The notes under the pieces were generated by a model. The model saw only the letters and a list, made by a program, of their open reading frames with translations. It had not been told where the DNA came from and made no database searches. A DNA stretch of 13,712 bases, from contig DHLY01000157.1 in assembly GCA_002405525.1 (NCBI GenBank), positions 5,858-19,569 of the forward strand. Direction: 5' to 3'. A program made the translations under genes and the position numbers. This DNA is from Proteobacteria bacterium UBA4656 (GTDB lineage Bacteria > Pseudomonadota > Gammaproteobacteria > Xanthomonadales > Ahniellaceae). Positions 1 through 8,750 of the stretch are shown piece by piece. Each line of letters opens with the position of its first letter. The stretch's first letter is position 1.

Positions 1-1
1 C

Positions 2-292
2 CTGCGCATCGCGCGCATCGTCGAGGCCGAGGCTGTGCCCGAGGCCGACAAGCTGCTGCGCCTGAAGCTCGACCTCGGCACCGAGCAGCGCCAGGTCTTC
101 GCCGGCATCAAGAGCGCCTACGACCCGGCGAGCCTGGTCGGCCGCCTGACCGTCATGGTCGCCAACCTCGCGCCGCGCAAGATGCGCTTCGGCATGAGCG
201 AGGGCATGGTGCTGGCCGCCAGCGACGAACGCGGCGGCCCGTTCCTGCTGGCGCCGGACGCGGGCGCGCAGCCGGGGATGCGGGTGAAGTGA
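2..292 (+). CDS. metG: Methionyl-tRNA synthetase, C-terminal tRNA-binding domain (partial)
   Basis: The 5' end lies outside the window; about 96 C-terminal residues remain, ending at the TGA at 290-292. The visible part is the OB-fold (Trbp111-like) appendix that bacterial MetG uses to dimerise and to hold tRNA. The catalytic Rossmann domain and the KMSKS loop are not in the window. Recognition rests on the segment [19 protein letters not shown], on [18 protein letters not shown], and on the ending [16 protein letters not shown], which closely follow the family pattern. Free-standing Trbp111/CsaA-like proteins share this fold. However, the frame is open to the window edge with no plausible start and matches MetG endings best, so a MetG tail is favoured. 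metG upstream of rnf genes is an arrangement known in this group of bacteria. Confidence 0.93.
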   Translation: MRIARIVEAEAVPEADKLLRLKLDLGTEQRQVFAGIKSAYDPASLVGRLTVMVANLAPRKMRFGMSEGMVLAASDERGGPFLLAPDAGAQPGMRVK

Positions 293-299
293 CGGCCTT

Positions 300-413
300 G
301 CGAATGGCTGGATGAAGCGGCGAATAGCGAATGGCGAATGGGGAACAACCCGATGCACCCGTGAACGGCGAGCTTGCGGCTTTCCCATTCGCCATTCGCC
401 ATTTGCCGTTCGC
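300..413. repeat. Heptamer tandem repeats forming a long inverted repeat
   Basis: The metG-rnfA spacer (293-485) holds GCGAAT(G/A) heptamers at 300-306, 320-326, 327-333 and 334-340. The reverse-complement heptamers CATTCGC, CATTCGC, CATTTGC and CGTTCGC run in tandem at 386-413. Arms 318-345 and 382-408 pair with two mismatches and one bulge, giving a long stem around a loop of about 36 nt. A further CATTCGC lies at 448-454. Such a structure could act as a transcript-end stabiliser or attenuator for metG, or be a dispersed intergenic repeat. It has no run of T, so it is not a classical intrinsic terminator. No convincing rnf promoter could be picked out in the rest of the spacer. Confidence 0.75.
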
Positions 414-485
414 TGCCTCGCCCGGAACCGCCTGGATGCGGCACCGCCATTCGCCGCGCGCATTGCACCCGATGCGGCACGCGGC

Positions 486-1070
486 ATGACCGACCTCCTC
501 GCCATCCTGCTCGCCGCGGTCTTCATCAACAACTTCGTGCTGGTGAAGTTCCTGGGTCTGTGCCCGGTGATGGGCGTGTCCAAGCGGATCGAGCCGGCGA
601 TCGGGCTGGCGATGGCCACCGCCTTCGTGCTGACCCTCGCCGCGGGCCTGTCGCACCTGGTCTGGCAGTGGCTGCTGGTGCCGCTGGGGCTTCAGTGGCT
701 GCGCACCTTGGCGTTCATCCTCGTCATCGCCGCGCTGGTGCAGGTGGTCGAGGCGGTCATGCGCCAGCGCTTTCCCGTGCTCTACCAGGTGCTCGGCATA
801 TACCTGCCGCTGATCACCACCAACTGCGCGGTGCTGGGCGTCGCCCTGCTGAACACTCAGGAAGGCCACGACCTCGCCGGCGCGCTGGTGTTCGGCTTCG
901 GCGCCGCGGTCGGCTTCGGCCTCGTGCTGGTGCTGTTCGCCGGACTGCGCGAGCGGCTGGAGGCCGCCGACGTACCGGGCCCCTTCCAGGGCGCGCCGAT
1001 CGGCCTGATCACCGCCGGGCTGATGGCGCTGGCCTTCATGGGCTTCGCCGGCATGGGGACGCGCGGATGA
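486..1070 (+). CDS. rnfA: Electron transport complex subunit RnfA (RsxA)
   Basis: 194 residues, against about 193 in E. coli RsxA. RnfA is a six-helix inner-membrane subunit of the Rnf complex, which moves electrons between NADH and ferredoxin (or toward SoxR) coupled to ion translocation. The N-terminus [20 protein letters not shown] leads into [12 protein letters not shown] with Cys26. The second diagnostic segment is [16 protein letters not shown] with Cys114. In the family, these two half-membrane cysteines and the matching pair in RnfE hold an iron or 2Fe-2S centre between the two subunits. The start is chosen because it aligns with family N-termini. The frame stays open upstream through the heptamer repeat, but that extension has no conserved residues. 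No strong Shine-Dalgarno sequence is visible. The stop overlaps the rnfB start (ATGA). Confidence 0.96.
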   Translation: MTDLLAILLAAVFINNFVLVKFLGLCPVMGVSKRIEPAIGLAMATAFVLTLAAGLSHLVWQWLLVPLGLQWLRTLAFILVIAALVQVVEAVMRQRFPVLYQVLGIYLPLITTNCAVLGVALLNTQEGHDLAGALVFGFGAAVGFGLVLVLFAGLRERLEAADVPGPFQGAPIGLITAGLMALAFMGFAGMGTRG

Positions 1071-1636
1071 GTACCGCGGTGCTGGCACTCGGCGCGCTCG
1101 GCATCGCGCTGGGCGCCCTGCTCGGCTGGGCCGCGGTGCGCTTCCGCCGCGAGGGCGCGCCACTGACCGACGCCATCGACCGCATCCTGCCGCAGACCCA
1201 GTGCGGCCAATGCGGCTTTCCCGGCTGCCGCCCCTACGCCGAGGCCATCGCGCGCGGCGAGGCCGACATCAACCAGTGCCCGCCCGGCGGCGAAGCAGGC
1301 ATCCGCGCACTGGCCGAACTGCTGGGCCGCGAGGCCAAGCCGCTGGATGCCGACCACGGCGTCGAGAAACCCAGGATGCTGGCGGTGATCGACGAGGAGG
1401 TCTGCATCGGCTGCACCAAGTGCATCCAGGCCTGCCCGGTGGACGCCATCGTCGGCGCCCCGAAACTCATGCACACGGTGCTGGACGCCGAATGCACCGG
1501 CTGCGAGCTGTGTATCCCACCCTGCCCGGTCGACTGCATCTCGATGGTGCCCGCGCGACGGGGGCTGGTCGGCTGGCGACCGGCGCGGCCGCTGCCGCGC
1601 CTCCAGGCCCTGGTGGAGGCCGCACGCCTGTCATGA
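1067..1636 (+). CDS. rnfB: Electron transport complex subunit RnfB (RsxB)
   Basis: 189 residues, close to the 192 of E. coli RsxB and without the long ferredoxin-rich tail of anaerobe homologues. RnfB is the iron-sulfur entry or exit subunit of the complex. One N-terminal transmembrane helix (about residues 3-27) anchors it. Next comes the 4Fe-4S domain with Cys46, Cys49, Cys54 and Cys71 (CGQCGFPGC then CPPGG). Two ferredoxin-type 4Fe-4S motifs follow: Cys113/116/119/123 ([12 protein letters not shown]) and Cys143/146/149/153 ([12 protein letters not shown]). All twelve cluster ligands are present, so it should be functional. Both its ends overlap neighbouring genes by 4 bp, which suggests translational coupling with rnfA and rnfC. 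Confidence 0.97.
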   Translation: MSTAVLALGALGIALGALLGWAAVRFRREGAPLTDAIDRILPQTQCGQCGFPGCRPYAEAIARGEADINQCPPGGEAGIRALAELLGREAKPLDADHGVEKPRMLAVIDEEVCIGCTKCIQACPVDAIVGAPKLMHTVLDAECTGCELCIPPCPVDCISMVPARRGLVGWRPARPLPRLQALVEAARLS

Positions 1637-3165
1637 ATACGCCGCTGCGGCTGCACCGCTTTCCCGGCGGCCTGCCGCTGACGGGACACAAGGCGCACGC
1701 CACGCGCGAGCCTTCGCGCGCCTGCCCGCTGCCGCCGGTACTCATCCTGCCGCTGGGCCAGCACGCCGGCCACGCGGCGGTGCCGAACGTGGCCGTCAGC
1801 GCACGCGTGGCCCGTGGCCAGCGCATCGCGCGCGCCGAGGGCCGCGGCGCCCACCTGCACGCACCCGCCGCCGGCGTCGTGCGCGCGATCGAAGACCACC
1901 CGGTGCCGCACGCCAGCGGCCTGCCCGGACCTTGCATCGTGCTCGACGTCGACCCCGCCGACACCGCTACGGACCTGCTGCCACCGCTGCCCGACTGGGC
2001 ACTGCGCGAGCCGGCCGAACTGCGCGCGCGGATCGAGGACGCCGGAATCGTCGGCCTGGGCGGCGCGGCCTTTCCCACCGCGGACAAACTCGGCCGCCCG
2101 GTCGAACTGCTGGTCCTCAATGGCGCCGAGTGCGAACCCTGGATCGCCTGCGACGAGATGCTGCTGCGCGAACGCGTGGCGGCCGTGCTCGAAGGCGGGC
2201 GCATTCTGGCACGCATCGTGCGCGCCCGGCGCGTTCTGCTGGCGATCGAGGACCGCATGCACGGCGCGCTGGCCGCCGCACGCGAGGCGCTGGGCGACGC
2301 GGGCGGCATCGAAATCGCGATGGTGCCGACCATCTATCCCGCCGGCGGCGAGCGGCAGTTGATCCACGTGCTCACTGGCGCCGAGGTGCCCAGCGGCGGC
2401 CTTCCGGCCGACCTCGGCGTGCTGGTGCACAACGTCGGCACCGCCGCCGCGGTGGCCGACGCGGTGCTGCGCGGCCTGCCGCTGGTGGAGCGCTACGTCA
2501 GCGTCACCGGTCGCGGCGTGGTCGCCCCGGCGACCTTACGCGTACTGCTCGGCACGCCGGTCGAGTGGCTCATCGCACAGGCCGGCGGCTATGCGCCCGG
2601 TGCCGAGCGCCTCGTGCTCGGCGGGCCGATGATGGGCATCGCACTCCCCACCGACGCCGTGCCGGTCGCGAAGTCATGCAACTGCGTGCTGGTGCTGACC
2701 GCCGACGAACTGCGCGACCCGGCGGCCGAACTGCCCTGCATCCGCTGCGGCGAATGCGTGCGCGTCTGCCCCGCGCGCCTGCTGCCCCAGCAACTGCACT
2801 GGTATTTGCGCGCGGGCGACTTCGAGCAGGTCGAAGCCCACGCGCTCGCCGACTGCATCGAGTGCGGACTGTGCGCGCACGTCTGCGCCAGCCACATCCC
2901 GCTGGTCGCCTGGTACCGCTGGGGCAAGACCGAACTGCGCGTGCGCGCCGAAGAGCGCGGCCGCGCGGAGGCCGCGCGCACCCGCTTCGAGGCGCGCAGG
3001 GCGCGGCTGGAGCGCGAGCAGACCGAGCGCGCGGCGCGCCTGGCCGCGCGCCGCGCTTCGGCGACCGCCGCCGACGCGGGCCCCGACGATCCGATCGCCG
3101 CCGCGCTCGCGCGCGCCGAAGCGAAGAGACACGCAGCGCCCCCGGAGGATCCCGATGCCGCGTGA
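1633..3165 (+). CDS. rnfC: Electron transport complex subunit RnfC (RsxC)
   Basis: 510 residues; shorter than E. coli RsxC (about 740) because it lacks the long repeat tail. RnfC is the peripheral cytoplasmic subunit that binds NADH and FMN, resembling the Nqo1/NuoF fold. Visible parts in order: an N-terminal RnfC barrel-like region starting [11 protein letters not shown]; the flavin/NADH segment GLGGAAFPT at 141-149 followed by [13 protein letters not shown]; a SLBB-like middle; KSCNCVLVL; then two 4Fe-4S motifs, Cys369/372/375/379 ([12 protein letters not shown]) and Cys408/411/414/418 ([11 protein letters not shown]). The last 75 or so residues are a charged Ala/Arg/Glu helix ending in a [14 protein letters not shown] segment, typical of gammaproteobacterial RnfC tails. 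Its end overlaps rnfD by 11 bp, and the rnfD ribosome binding site lies inside it. Confidence 0.97.
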   Translation: MNTPLRLHRFPGGLPLTGHKAHATREPSRACPLPPVLILPLGQHAGHAAVPNVAVSARVARGQRIARAEGRGAHLHAPAAGVVRAIEDHPVPHASGLPGPCIVLDVDPADTATDLLPPLPDWALREPAELRARIEDAGIVGLGGAAFPTADKLGRPVELLVLNGAECEPWIACDEMLLRERVAAVLEGGRILARIVRARRVLLAIEDRMHGALAAAREALGDAGGIEIAMVPTIYPAGGERQLIHVLTGAEVPSGGLPADLGVLVHNVGTAAAVADAVLRGLPLVERYVSVTGRGVVAPATLRVLLGTPVEWLIAQAGGYAPGAERLVLGGPMMGIALPTDAVPVAKSCNCVLVLTADELRDPAAELPCIRCGECVRVCPARLLPQQLHWYLRAGDFEQVEAHALADCIECGLCAHVCASHIPLVAWYRWGKTELRVRAEERGRAEAARTRFEARRARLEREQTERAARLAARRASATAADAGPDDPIAAALARAEAKRHAAPPEDPDAA

Positions 3166-4150
3166 GTTCCGGCTCGGCGACGCGCCGCACCTGCCGGCGA
3201 CGTCCAGCGTGCAGTGTGTGATGGCGCAGGTGCTGCTGGCACTGCTGCCGGGCATCGCGCTCACCGTCGGCTTCCAGGGGCCGGGCCTGTTCGTGCAGGC
3301 CGCGCTCGCCTGTGCGTTCGCGCTGGCTTTCGAAGCCCTGATGCTGCGCTGGCGCGGTCGGCCGCTGCGGCCCTTCCTGAGTGACCTCTCGGCACCGGTC
3401 TGCGCCGTGCTGTTCGCGCTGTGCCTGCCGCCCTGGGCACCGTGGTGGGTGGCCGCGGTGGGCATGTGCGCCGCCATCGTGTTCGCCAAGCATCTCTACG
3501 GTGGGCTCGGCTACAACCTGTTCAACCCGGCGATGGTCGGCTATGTACTGGTTCTGGTCGCCTTCACACGCGAACTGTCCGCGTGGCCGGCTGGCGACGC
3601 GCCAGTGCCCTGGGACGCGCTGCTCTCCGGCGTGTTCGGCGGCACTGCGCCCTGGGACGCGCTGGCGCAGGCCACTCCACTGGACCACCTTCGCGACCAG
3701 CTCGGCCAGGGCCGCAACGTGGCTGAAGCGCTCGCCGGCCGCGACGACGGCGCTGCCTGGATCGCAATGGCCTGGCTCGCCGGCGGCCTTTGGCTGCTGC
3801 GCCGGCGCGTGATCCACTGGCACGTGCCGGCGGGCGTGCTGGCCGGCGTGCTGGCAGTGGCGCTGCCGCCGTGGCTTTACGATCCGGGCAGCCACGCCTC
3901 GCCACTGTTCCACCTCGCGCACGGGGCCGTAGCGCTGGGCGCCTTCTTCATCGCCACCGATCCGGTCAGCGGCGCAGCCACGCCGCGCGGCCGGCTGCTG
4001 TTCGGCTTCGGCGTCGGCGCGATCGCGGTGCTGGTGCGCACCTACGGCGCCTATCCCGACGGCGTGGCCTTCGGCGTGCTGCTGATGAATGCGGCCGCGC
4101 CCCTGCTCGACCGCTGGCTGAGGCCGCGGCCTTACGGGCACCCGCCGTGA
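3155..4150 (+). CDS. rnfD: Electron transport complex subunit RnfD (RsxD)
   Basis: 331 residues; a polytopic inner-membrane subunit of the NqrB/RnfD family that carries a covalently bound FMN and probably helps form the ion path. The start is supported by GGAGG at 3144-3148 ahead of the ATG. Conserved stretches include FLSDLSAPVCAVLFALCLPP, KHLYGGLGYNLFNPAMVGY, FFIATDPVSGAATPRGRLLF and the ending GVAFGVLLMNAAAPLLDRW. About ten hydrophobic segments are visible. The periplasmic-loop threonine expected to bind FMN is Thr174, in the segment LAQATPLD. Family members usually read S-G-A-T at this point, so the two residues before Ala-Thr differ here. Whether flavinylation by ApbE still occurs cannot be told from sequence. 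The stop overlaps the GTG start of rnfG. Confidence 0.95.
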   Translation: MPREFRLGDAPHLPATSSVQCVMAQVLLALLPGIALTVGFQGPGLFVQAALACAFALAFEALMLRWRGRPLRPFLSDLSAPVCAVLFALCLPPWAPWWVAAVGMCAAIVFAKHLYGGLGYNLFNPAMVGYVLVLVAFTRELSAWPAGDAPVPWDALLSGVFGGTAPWDALAQATPLDHLRDQLGQGRNVAEALAGRDDGAAWIAMAWLAGGLWLLRRRVIHWHVPAGVLAGVLAVALPPWLYDPGSHASPLFHLAHGAVALGAFFIATDPVSGAATPRGRLLFGFGVGAIAVLVRTYGAYPDGVAFGVLLMNAAAPLLDRWLRPRPYGHPP

Positions 4151-4848
4151 GCGAGGCCCTGCGCGCGAGCCTGCGCACCGCGCTGCGGCTGGCGGCCTTC
4201 ACCGCCGGCACCGCGGCGCTACTGGCCGCGGTGCATCTCGCCACCCGCGAACCGATCACCGCCGAGCAGCGCCGCGCCGACCGCGAGGCACTCGCCGCGC
4301 TGCTGCCGGAGTCGGGCTACGACAACGACCCGGTGGCCGACACGATCCTGTTGCGCGCACCGGACGGCTTCGGCGACGACCGTCCGCGGCCGGTGCGGCG
4401 CGCCACCCTGCACGGCGAGCCGGCGGCCGCCGTACTCAGCGTGGTCGCGCCCGACGGCTATGGCGGGCCGATCGAACTCCTGCTCGGCGTGCGTGCCGAC
4501 GGCACGGTGATCGGCGTGCGGGTGGTCGCGCACAATGAAACCCCCGGCCTCGGCGATCCGATCGAGGATACGCGCAGCGACTGGATCCATCGCCTTGCAG
4601 GGCGCGCACTGGGCGACCCGCCGCCCGAACGCTGGGCCGTGCGGCGCGACGGCGGCGACTTCGACCAGTTCGCCGGTGCCACCATCACCCCGCGCGCGGT
4701 GATGGCGGCGGTTCGCAGGGCCTTGACGTGGTTCGGTGACAATAAGGACCGTGTGTTCGGCGAAGATGTTTCATCGTCGGCGAGGGCCTCGGGTGAGGCG
4801 GAGACTGTCGCCGCACTGCGGCGGCCTGGCGAACGCCAGCGCGAGTAG
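4147..4848 (+). CDS. rnfG: Electron transport complex subunit RnfG (RsxG)
   Basis: 233 residues from a GTG start that overlaps the rnfD stop by 4 bp. RnfG is a single-span, periplasm-facing flavoprotein of the complex. One transmembrane helix lies near residues 14-32. The FMN-binding domain follows, with YGGPIELLLGVRADGTVIG, then VVAHNETPGLGDPI, and the flavinylation motif DQFAGATITPRAV, in which Thr179 is the expected phosphoester-linked FMN site. This form of the motif is normal for gammaproteobacterial RnfG. After the domain there is a low-complexity tail of about 38 residues rich in Ala, Glu and Arg, without recognisable function. A gap of 42 bp separates it from rnfE, the only real gap inside the operon. 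Confidence 0.95.
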   Translation: MSEALRASLRTALRLAAFTAGTAALLAAVHLATREPITAEQRRADREALAALLPESGYDNDPVADTILLRAPDGFGDDRPRPVRRATLHGEPAAAVLSVVAPDGYGGPIELLLGVRADGTVIGVRVVAHNETPGLGDPIEDTRSDWIHRLAGRALGDPPPERWAVRRDGGDFDQFAGATITPRAVMAAVRRALTWFGDNKDRVFGEDVSSSARASGEAETVAALRRPGERQRE

Positions 4849-4890
4849 CGCCGGCCGGAACAGGGCCCAGCAAAGCGGGGAGGCGCGAGG

Positions 4891-5571
4891 GTGAACGACA
4901 GTGGGGCGCGCGAGATCGTTCGGGAGGGCCTGCGGTCGAACAACACGGGGCTGGTGGCGCTGCTCGGCCTGTGCCCGCTGCTCGCCGTGAGCAACAGCGC
5001 GATCAACGCACTGGGCCTCGGCGTCGCCACGGTGCTGGTGCTGACCCTGACCAACCTCGCCGTTTCCCTGCTGCGCCGCTTCGCCAGCGACGAGATGCGG
5101 ATCCCGGCCTACATCGTGGTCATCGCCGCCACCGTCACCTGCGTCGAGCTCGCAATGAACGCCTGGCTGCACGAGATGTATCGCGTGCTGGGAATCTTCA
5201 TCCCGCTGATCGTCACCAACTGCGCGGTGATGGGCCGCGCCGAGGCTTTCGCCGCGCGCAACACGCCGGGCCGCGCCGCGCTCGACGGCCTTGCCGTCGG
5301 CACCGGCTTCCTTGCAGTGCTGTTCGCCATCGGATGCGTGCGCGAAGCGACCGGCCAGGGCACCCTGTTCGCCGGCGCAGCGCGCCTGCTCGGCGCGTGG
5401 GCGGCACCGCTGGAGACCACCCTCGTAGAGGACTACCGAGGCTTCCTGCCGGCAACGCTGCCGCTCGGCGCCTTCATCGTGCTGGCGCTACTGATCGCCG
5501 TCAAGAACGCACTGGACGCGCGCGCAAGCGCCCGCGCGACCGCGCCACCGGCCGGCAAGCCCGCGGCATGA
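4891..5571 (+). CDS. rnfE: Electron transport complex subunit RnfE (RsxE)
   Basis: 226 residues, GTG start; a GGGGAGG stretch at 4877-4883 serves as ribosome binding site. RnfE is a six-helix inner-membrane protein, the inverted-topology partner of RnfA. The N-terminal region NNTGLVALLGLCPLLAVSN contains Cys28, and IFIPLIVTNCAVMGRAEAFA contains Cys111. This is the cysteine pair that shares the intramembrane Fe or 2Fe-2S site with RnfA. LREATGQGTLF-type and LPLGAFIVLALLIA segments complete the family pattern (here VREATGQGTLF). The C-terminus is a short Ala-rich soluble tail. The stop overlaps the ATG of nth by 4 bp. NqrD is the closest alternative family, but the surrounding rnf genes settle the name. 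Confidence 0.96.
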   Translation: MNDSGAREIVREGLRSNNTGLVALLGLCPLLAVSNSAINALGLGVATVLVLTLTNLAVSLLRRFASDEMRIPAYIVVIAATVTCVELAMNAWLHEMYRVLGIFIPLIVTNCAVMGRAEAFAARNTPGRAALDGLAVGTGFLAVLFAIGCVREATGQGTLFAGAARLLGAWAAPLETTLVEDYRGFLPATLPLGAFIVLALLIAVKNALDARASARATAPPAGKPAA

Positions 5572-6251
5572 AGACTCTGCACCGGGCACGCAAGATGCGC
5601 GAGTCGCTGGCGTCGCGCCGCATCCGCTGCGGCGAGGTGCTGGGCCGCCTGCGCGAATTGAACCCCAGGCCCACCACCGAACTCGAGTACACCACGCCGT
5701 TCGAGCTGCTGGTCGCGGTGGTGCTGTCCGCCCAGGCCACCGACGTCGGGGTCAACAAGGCCACGCGCCGCCTGTTCCCGGTCGCCAACACGCCGGCCAG
5801 CATCGCCGCACTGGGCGAACACGGCCTGAAGCGCTACATCAACACCATCGGATTGTTCAACGCCAAGGCGAAGAACGTGATCGCCCTGTGTCGGCAACTC
5901 CTGGAACTGCACGGCGGCGCCGTTCCGCGCGGGCGTGAGGCGCTGGAGGCCCTGCCCGGCGTCGGCCGCAAGACGGCCAACGTGGTGCTCAACACCGCCT
6001 TCGGCGAACCGACGGTCGCAGTCGACACGCACATTTTCCGGGTCGCGCGGCGCCTCGGCCTGTCGCGCGGCCGCACGCCGCTGGCGGTCGAACAGGACCT
6101 GCTGAAGACCGTACCGGACACCTTCCTTCGAGACGCCCACCACTGGCTGATCCTGCACGGACGCTACACCTGCAAGGCACGGCGCCCCGACTGCCCCCAC
6201 TGCCCACTCAAGGATCTCTGTCCTTACCGGCAGAAGAGTCGTGATGCCTGA
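5568..6251 (+). CDS. nth: Endonuclease III (DNA glycosylase / AP lyase)
   Basis: 227 residues, about 16 longer than E. coli Nth at the N-terminus. The enzyme removes oxidised pyrimidines from DNA and nicks the abasic site in base excision repair. The helix-hairpin-helix segment LPGVGRKTANVVLNTAFG carries the catalytic Lys135, and VDTHIFRV carries the catalytic Asp153; these correspond to E. coli Lys120 and Asp138. The 4Fe-4S loop near the C-terminus has the family spacing C-x6-C-x2-C-x5-C (YTCKARRPDCPHCPLKDLC). The ATG at 5568 overlaps the rnfE stop; an internal Met10 is the main alternative start. Placement as the last gene of the rnf operon is conserved in enterobacteria, where rsxABCDGE is followed by nth. 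Only 3 bp separate its stop from the convergent phoU stop. Confidence 0.97.
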   Translation: MKTLHRARKMRESLASRRIRCGEVLGRLRELNPRPTTELEYTTPFELLVAVVLSAQATDVGVNKATRRLFPVANTPASIAALGEHGLKRYINTIGLFNAKAKNVIALCRQLLELHGGAVPRGREALEALPGVGRKTANVVLNTAFGEPTVAVDTHIFRVARRLGLSRGRTPLAVEQDLLKTVPDTFLRDAHHWLILHGRYTCKARRPDCPHCPLKDLCPYRQKSRDA

Positions 6252-6254
6252 GCG

Positions 6255-6965
6255 TCAGCGCTGCAGCGTTTCGCGCTCGATCTGGTCGAGCGTGGCGTGG
6301 CGAACGTCGGTACCCTTGATGATGTAGATCAGGTGTTCGGCGAGGTTGCCCGAGTGGTCGGCGACGCGGTCGATGGATTTGTTGATCGCCATCATGTCGA
6401 GCAGGACCGCGACCTGGCCCGGGGTCTCGCCCATCCTCTTGACCAGGCCGCGGGAAATCGCGGCAACCTGCTGGCCCACCGACTGGGCGCTCCGGATCAC
6501 CGAGATGGCAGCGTCCAGTTCGCCGCGCACGAAGGCGTTGAGGGCGTCGCGCAGCAGGGCACGCGCGGCGTCGGCGGATCGATGGGTGTCCTCAAGCCAA
6601 CGCGCGTCGGCCTCGCTGCTGGAGCGGACCGCGGCCGACAGGCGGGCGATCTTGCGCGCCTTGTCGCCGATGCGTTCGAGGTCGGTGGTCATCTTGCTCA
6701 CGCCCAGCACCATCCGCAGGTCGCTGGCCGCGGGTTGGCGCTTGGCGATCACGTGGGCGCAGTCGTCGTCGATCTCGACCTCCAGTTCGTTCACCCGGCG
6801 ATCGTTGGAAACCACTTGCTCGGCGAGATCGCTGCGACCCGACGACAATGCTTCGACCGCGAACCGGAACTGCTCCTCGACCACGCCCCCCATCTCCACC
6901 ACCCGCGAGCGCAGGGCGGCCAGATCGGCATCGTATTGCTTGCTGATGTGTTCGCTGGTGTTCAT
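6255..6965 (-). CDS. phoU: Phosphate signalling complex protein PhoU
   Basis: 236 residues, the usual PhoU length; an all-helical cytoplasmic protein with two repeated three-helix bundles. PhoU links the phosphate transporter to the PhoR/PhoB two-component system and dampens Pho regulon expression when phosphate is plentiful. Both copies of the metal-binding helix motif are visible: MTTDLERIGDKARKIARL in the first half and INKSIDRVADHSGNLAEHL in the second. The start ATG is well supported by AGGAGG at 6969-6974 (read on the - strand), 3-8 bases before the start region. It is the last gene of pstSCAB-phoU, 19 bp after pstB. It converges on nth with almost no spacer, and no terminator-like hairpin with a T tract is visible at the junction. 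Confidence 0.97.
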   Translation of the reverse strand: MNTSEHISKQYDADLAALRSRVVEMGGVVEEQFRFAVEALSSGRSDLAEQVVSNDRRVNELEVEIDDDCAHVIAKRQPAASDLRMVLGVSKMTTDLERIGDKARKIARLSAAVRSSSEADARWLEDTHRSADAARALLRDALNAFVRGELDAAISVIRSAQSVGQQVAAISRGLVKRMGETPGQVAVLLDMMAINKSIDRVADHSGNLAEHLIYIIKGTDVRHATLDQIERETLQR

Positions 6966-6984
6966 GGCGTCCTCCTGCGGGCGC

Positions 6985-7782
6985 TCAGCCGAAGCGGCCG
7001 GTGATGTAGTCCTCGGTCTGCTTGTTCTTCGGGCGGAAAAAGAGATCGTCCGTCCAGCCGAACTCGATCAGATCACCGAGGTACATATAGGCGGTGAAGT
7101 CGGAAACCCGCGCTGCCTGCTGCATGTTGTGGGTCACGATGAGGATCGTCACCTTGTCCTTCAACTGGTGGATCAGCTCCTCGATGCTGGCGGTGGCGAT
7201 CGGGTCCAGCGCCGACGTGGGCTCGTCGAACAGCAGCATCTCCGGCTCGGCAGCCAGTGCACGGGCGATGCAAAGGCGCTGCTGCTGGCCACCGGACAGG
7301 TTGTTCGCCTGATCATCAAGCCGGTCCTTGACCTCATTCCAGAGCGCCGCGCCTTTCAACGCCTCTTCGACCTTGTCGAGCAGCACCGAACGCTGCTTGA
7401 CCCCGCGCACCCGAAGTCCATAGGCGACGTTCTCGAAGATCGACTTCGGAAACGGGTTGGGCTTCTGGAACACCATCGCCAGCCGCATGCGAACCTCGAT
7501 CGGATCGACGTCGCCGCCGAGCAGGTTGAGGTCGTCCGGGAAAAAGCGGATCTCGCCCTGGTAACGGTTGCCCGGGTAGAGGTCATGCATACGGTTGAAG
7601 CAGCGCAGAAAAGTGCTCTTGCCGCAGCCGGACGGACCAATCAGCGCGGTCACGCGCCGGTCGTAGACGGGCAGCGTGATGTTCCTCAGCGCCTGCTTGG
7701 CGCCGTAGAAGAAATTCAACATGCGCGCCTCTGCCTTCTTGGGCAGGGTGGCGAGGTCGGGTTTGGGGGCCTTCGATGCCAT
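6985..7782 (-). CDS. pstB: Phosphate ABC transporter ATP-binding protein PstB
   Basis: 265 residues; the cytoplasmic ATPase of the high-affinity phosphate importer. All ABC motifs are present: Walker [10 protein letters not shown] at 49-57, Q-loop Gln106 in [12 protein letters not shown], signature LSGGQQQR at 162-169, Walker [14 protein letters not shown] with Glu187, and the switch His218 in [12 protein letters not shown]. The QKPNPFP segment and the ending [10 protein letters not shown] are hallmarks that separate PstB from other ABC ATPases. Residues 1-20 form a short Lys/Ala-rich N-terminal extension before the core. It sits 31 bp after pstA, and its Shine-Dalgarno sequence is weak. Confidence 0.98.
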   Translation of the reverse strand: MASKAPKPDLATLPKKAEARMLNFFYGAKQALRNITLPVYDRRVTALIGPSGCGKSTFLRCFNRMHDLYPGNRYQGEIRFFPDDLNLLGGDVDPIEVRMRLAMVFQKPNPFPKSIFENVAYGLRVRGVKQRSVLLDKVEEALKGAALWNEVKDRLDDQANNLSGGQQQRLCIARALAAEPEMLLFDEPTSALDPIATASIEELIHQLKDKVTILIVTHNMQQAARVSDFTAYMYLGDLIEFGWTDDLFFRPKNKQTEDYITGRFG

Positions 7783-7813
7783 GTTGTCTACCGTCTTCGG
7801 GGCACGGGTGGCG

Positions 7814-8749
7814 CTACCACTTGAGGTTGCGGCGCAGTCGGAAGCGCAGCCAGATCGCCAGCGCGTTCATCGCCAGCGTCATCAGAACCAGCACCAGCGC
7901 GGCGGCCGATGCGTTCTGCTGGAACGCAGTCTCGGGACGCGAGGTCCAGTTGAAGATCTGGATCGGCATCGCCGTGAACGGCGACATCAGCCAGTCGAGG
8001 GATACGAAGGGCGCCGTGGCCGTGACCGGAGACGGCGGCAGGAAGGCAATGAAGGTCACGGCGCCGATGGTGACGATGGGCGCCGTCTCGCCGATCGCCC
8101 GCGACAGACCGATGATCACGCCGGTGAGGATGCCGGGCATGGAGTACGGCAGAACATGGTGGCGAACCATCTGCCACCGCGTGGCGCCGAGCGCGTAGGC
8201 TGCCTCGCGGATCATGCCCGGAACGGCGCGGATTGCCTCGCGGGTGGAGACGATCACCACCGGCAGGATCAGCAGGCCCAGGGTAAGGCCGGCGGTCAGC
8301 ACCGACGCGCCGAGCCCGAACGCATGCACGAACATGCCCAGCGCCAACAGGCCGTAGACGATCGACGGCACCCCTGCGAGATTGTTGATGTTGATCTCGA
8401 TCAGCGCGGTGAGCTTGTTGCTCGGCGCGTATTCCTCGAGGTAAAGGCCGGACGCCACGCCCACCGGCACCGCCACCGCCGCGGTCACCACCATCACCAC
8501 CAGGGTGCCGACCCAGGCGGCGAGGATGCCGGCCTGCTCGGCGCGCCGCGAGGCGAAGTTGGTGAAGAACTCCGACGACAGGCGCGCCGAACCGTCGAGC
8601 ACCATGTCGACGAACAGCGCGACGAAGGTGGCCAAGCACAGCGCCAGCGCGGCAAGACCGAGGCCGGCGAAGGCGAGGTCGCGCCGTTTCTGCCGGGCGA
8701 TGGTGTCTCGTGCGGCAGCGAGGTCGAAACCGGGGTCGGCGCCAGCCAT
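7814..8749 (-). CDS. pstA: Phosphate ABC transporter permease PstA
   Basis: 311 residues; one of the two inner-membrane permease subunits. An N-terminal transmembrane helix (about 25-50) is followed by a periplasmic loop and the binding-protein-dependent transport domain (about 80-305), with five more helices. The EAA loop that docks on PstB reads [20 protein letters not shown]. The motif SRAIGETAP contains the Arg/Glu pair that is conserved in Pst permeases and important for phosphate passage in E. coli. [17 protein letters not shown] is another family signature. The start lies 1 bp from the pstC stop, with GAGGT inside the pstC end as ribosome binding site, so the two genes are probably coupled. 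The stop is TAG. Confidence 0.96.
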   Translation of the reverse strand: MAGADPGFDLAAARDTIARQKRRDLAFAGLGLAALALCLATFVALFVDMVLDGSARLSSEFFTNFASRRAEQAGILAAWVGTLVVMVVTAAVAVPVGVASGLYLEEYAPSNKLTALIEININNLAGVPSIVYGLLALGMFVHAFGLGASVLTAGLTLGLLILPVVIVSTREAIRAVPGMIREAAYALGATRWQMVRHHVLPYSMPGILTGVIIGLSRAIGETAPIVTIGAVTFIAFLPPSPVTATAPFVSLDWLMSPFTAMPIQIFNWTSRPETAFQQNASAAALVLVLMTLAMNALAIWLRFRLRRNLKW

Positions 8750-8750
8750 C

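Noticed and set aside
312..485. In-frame N-terminal extension of rnfA (58 residues upstream)
   Set aside because: It translates the heptamer repeat and has no family conservation; the Met at 486 aligns with known RnfA starts.
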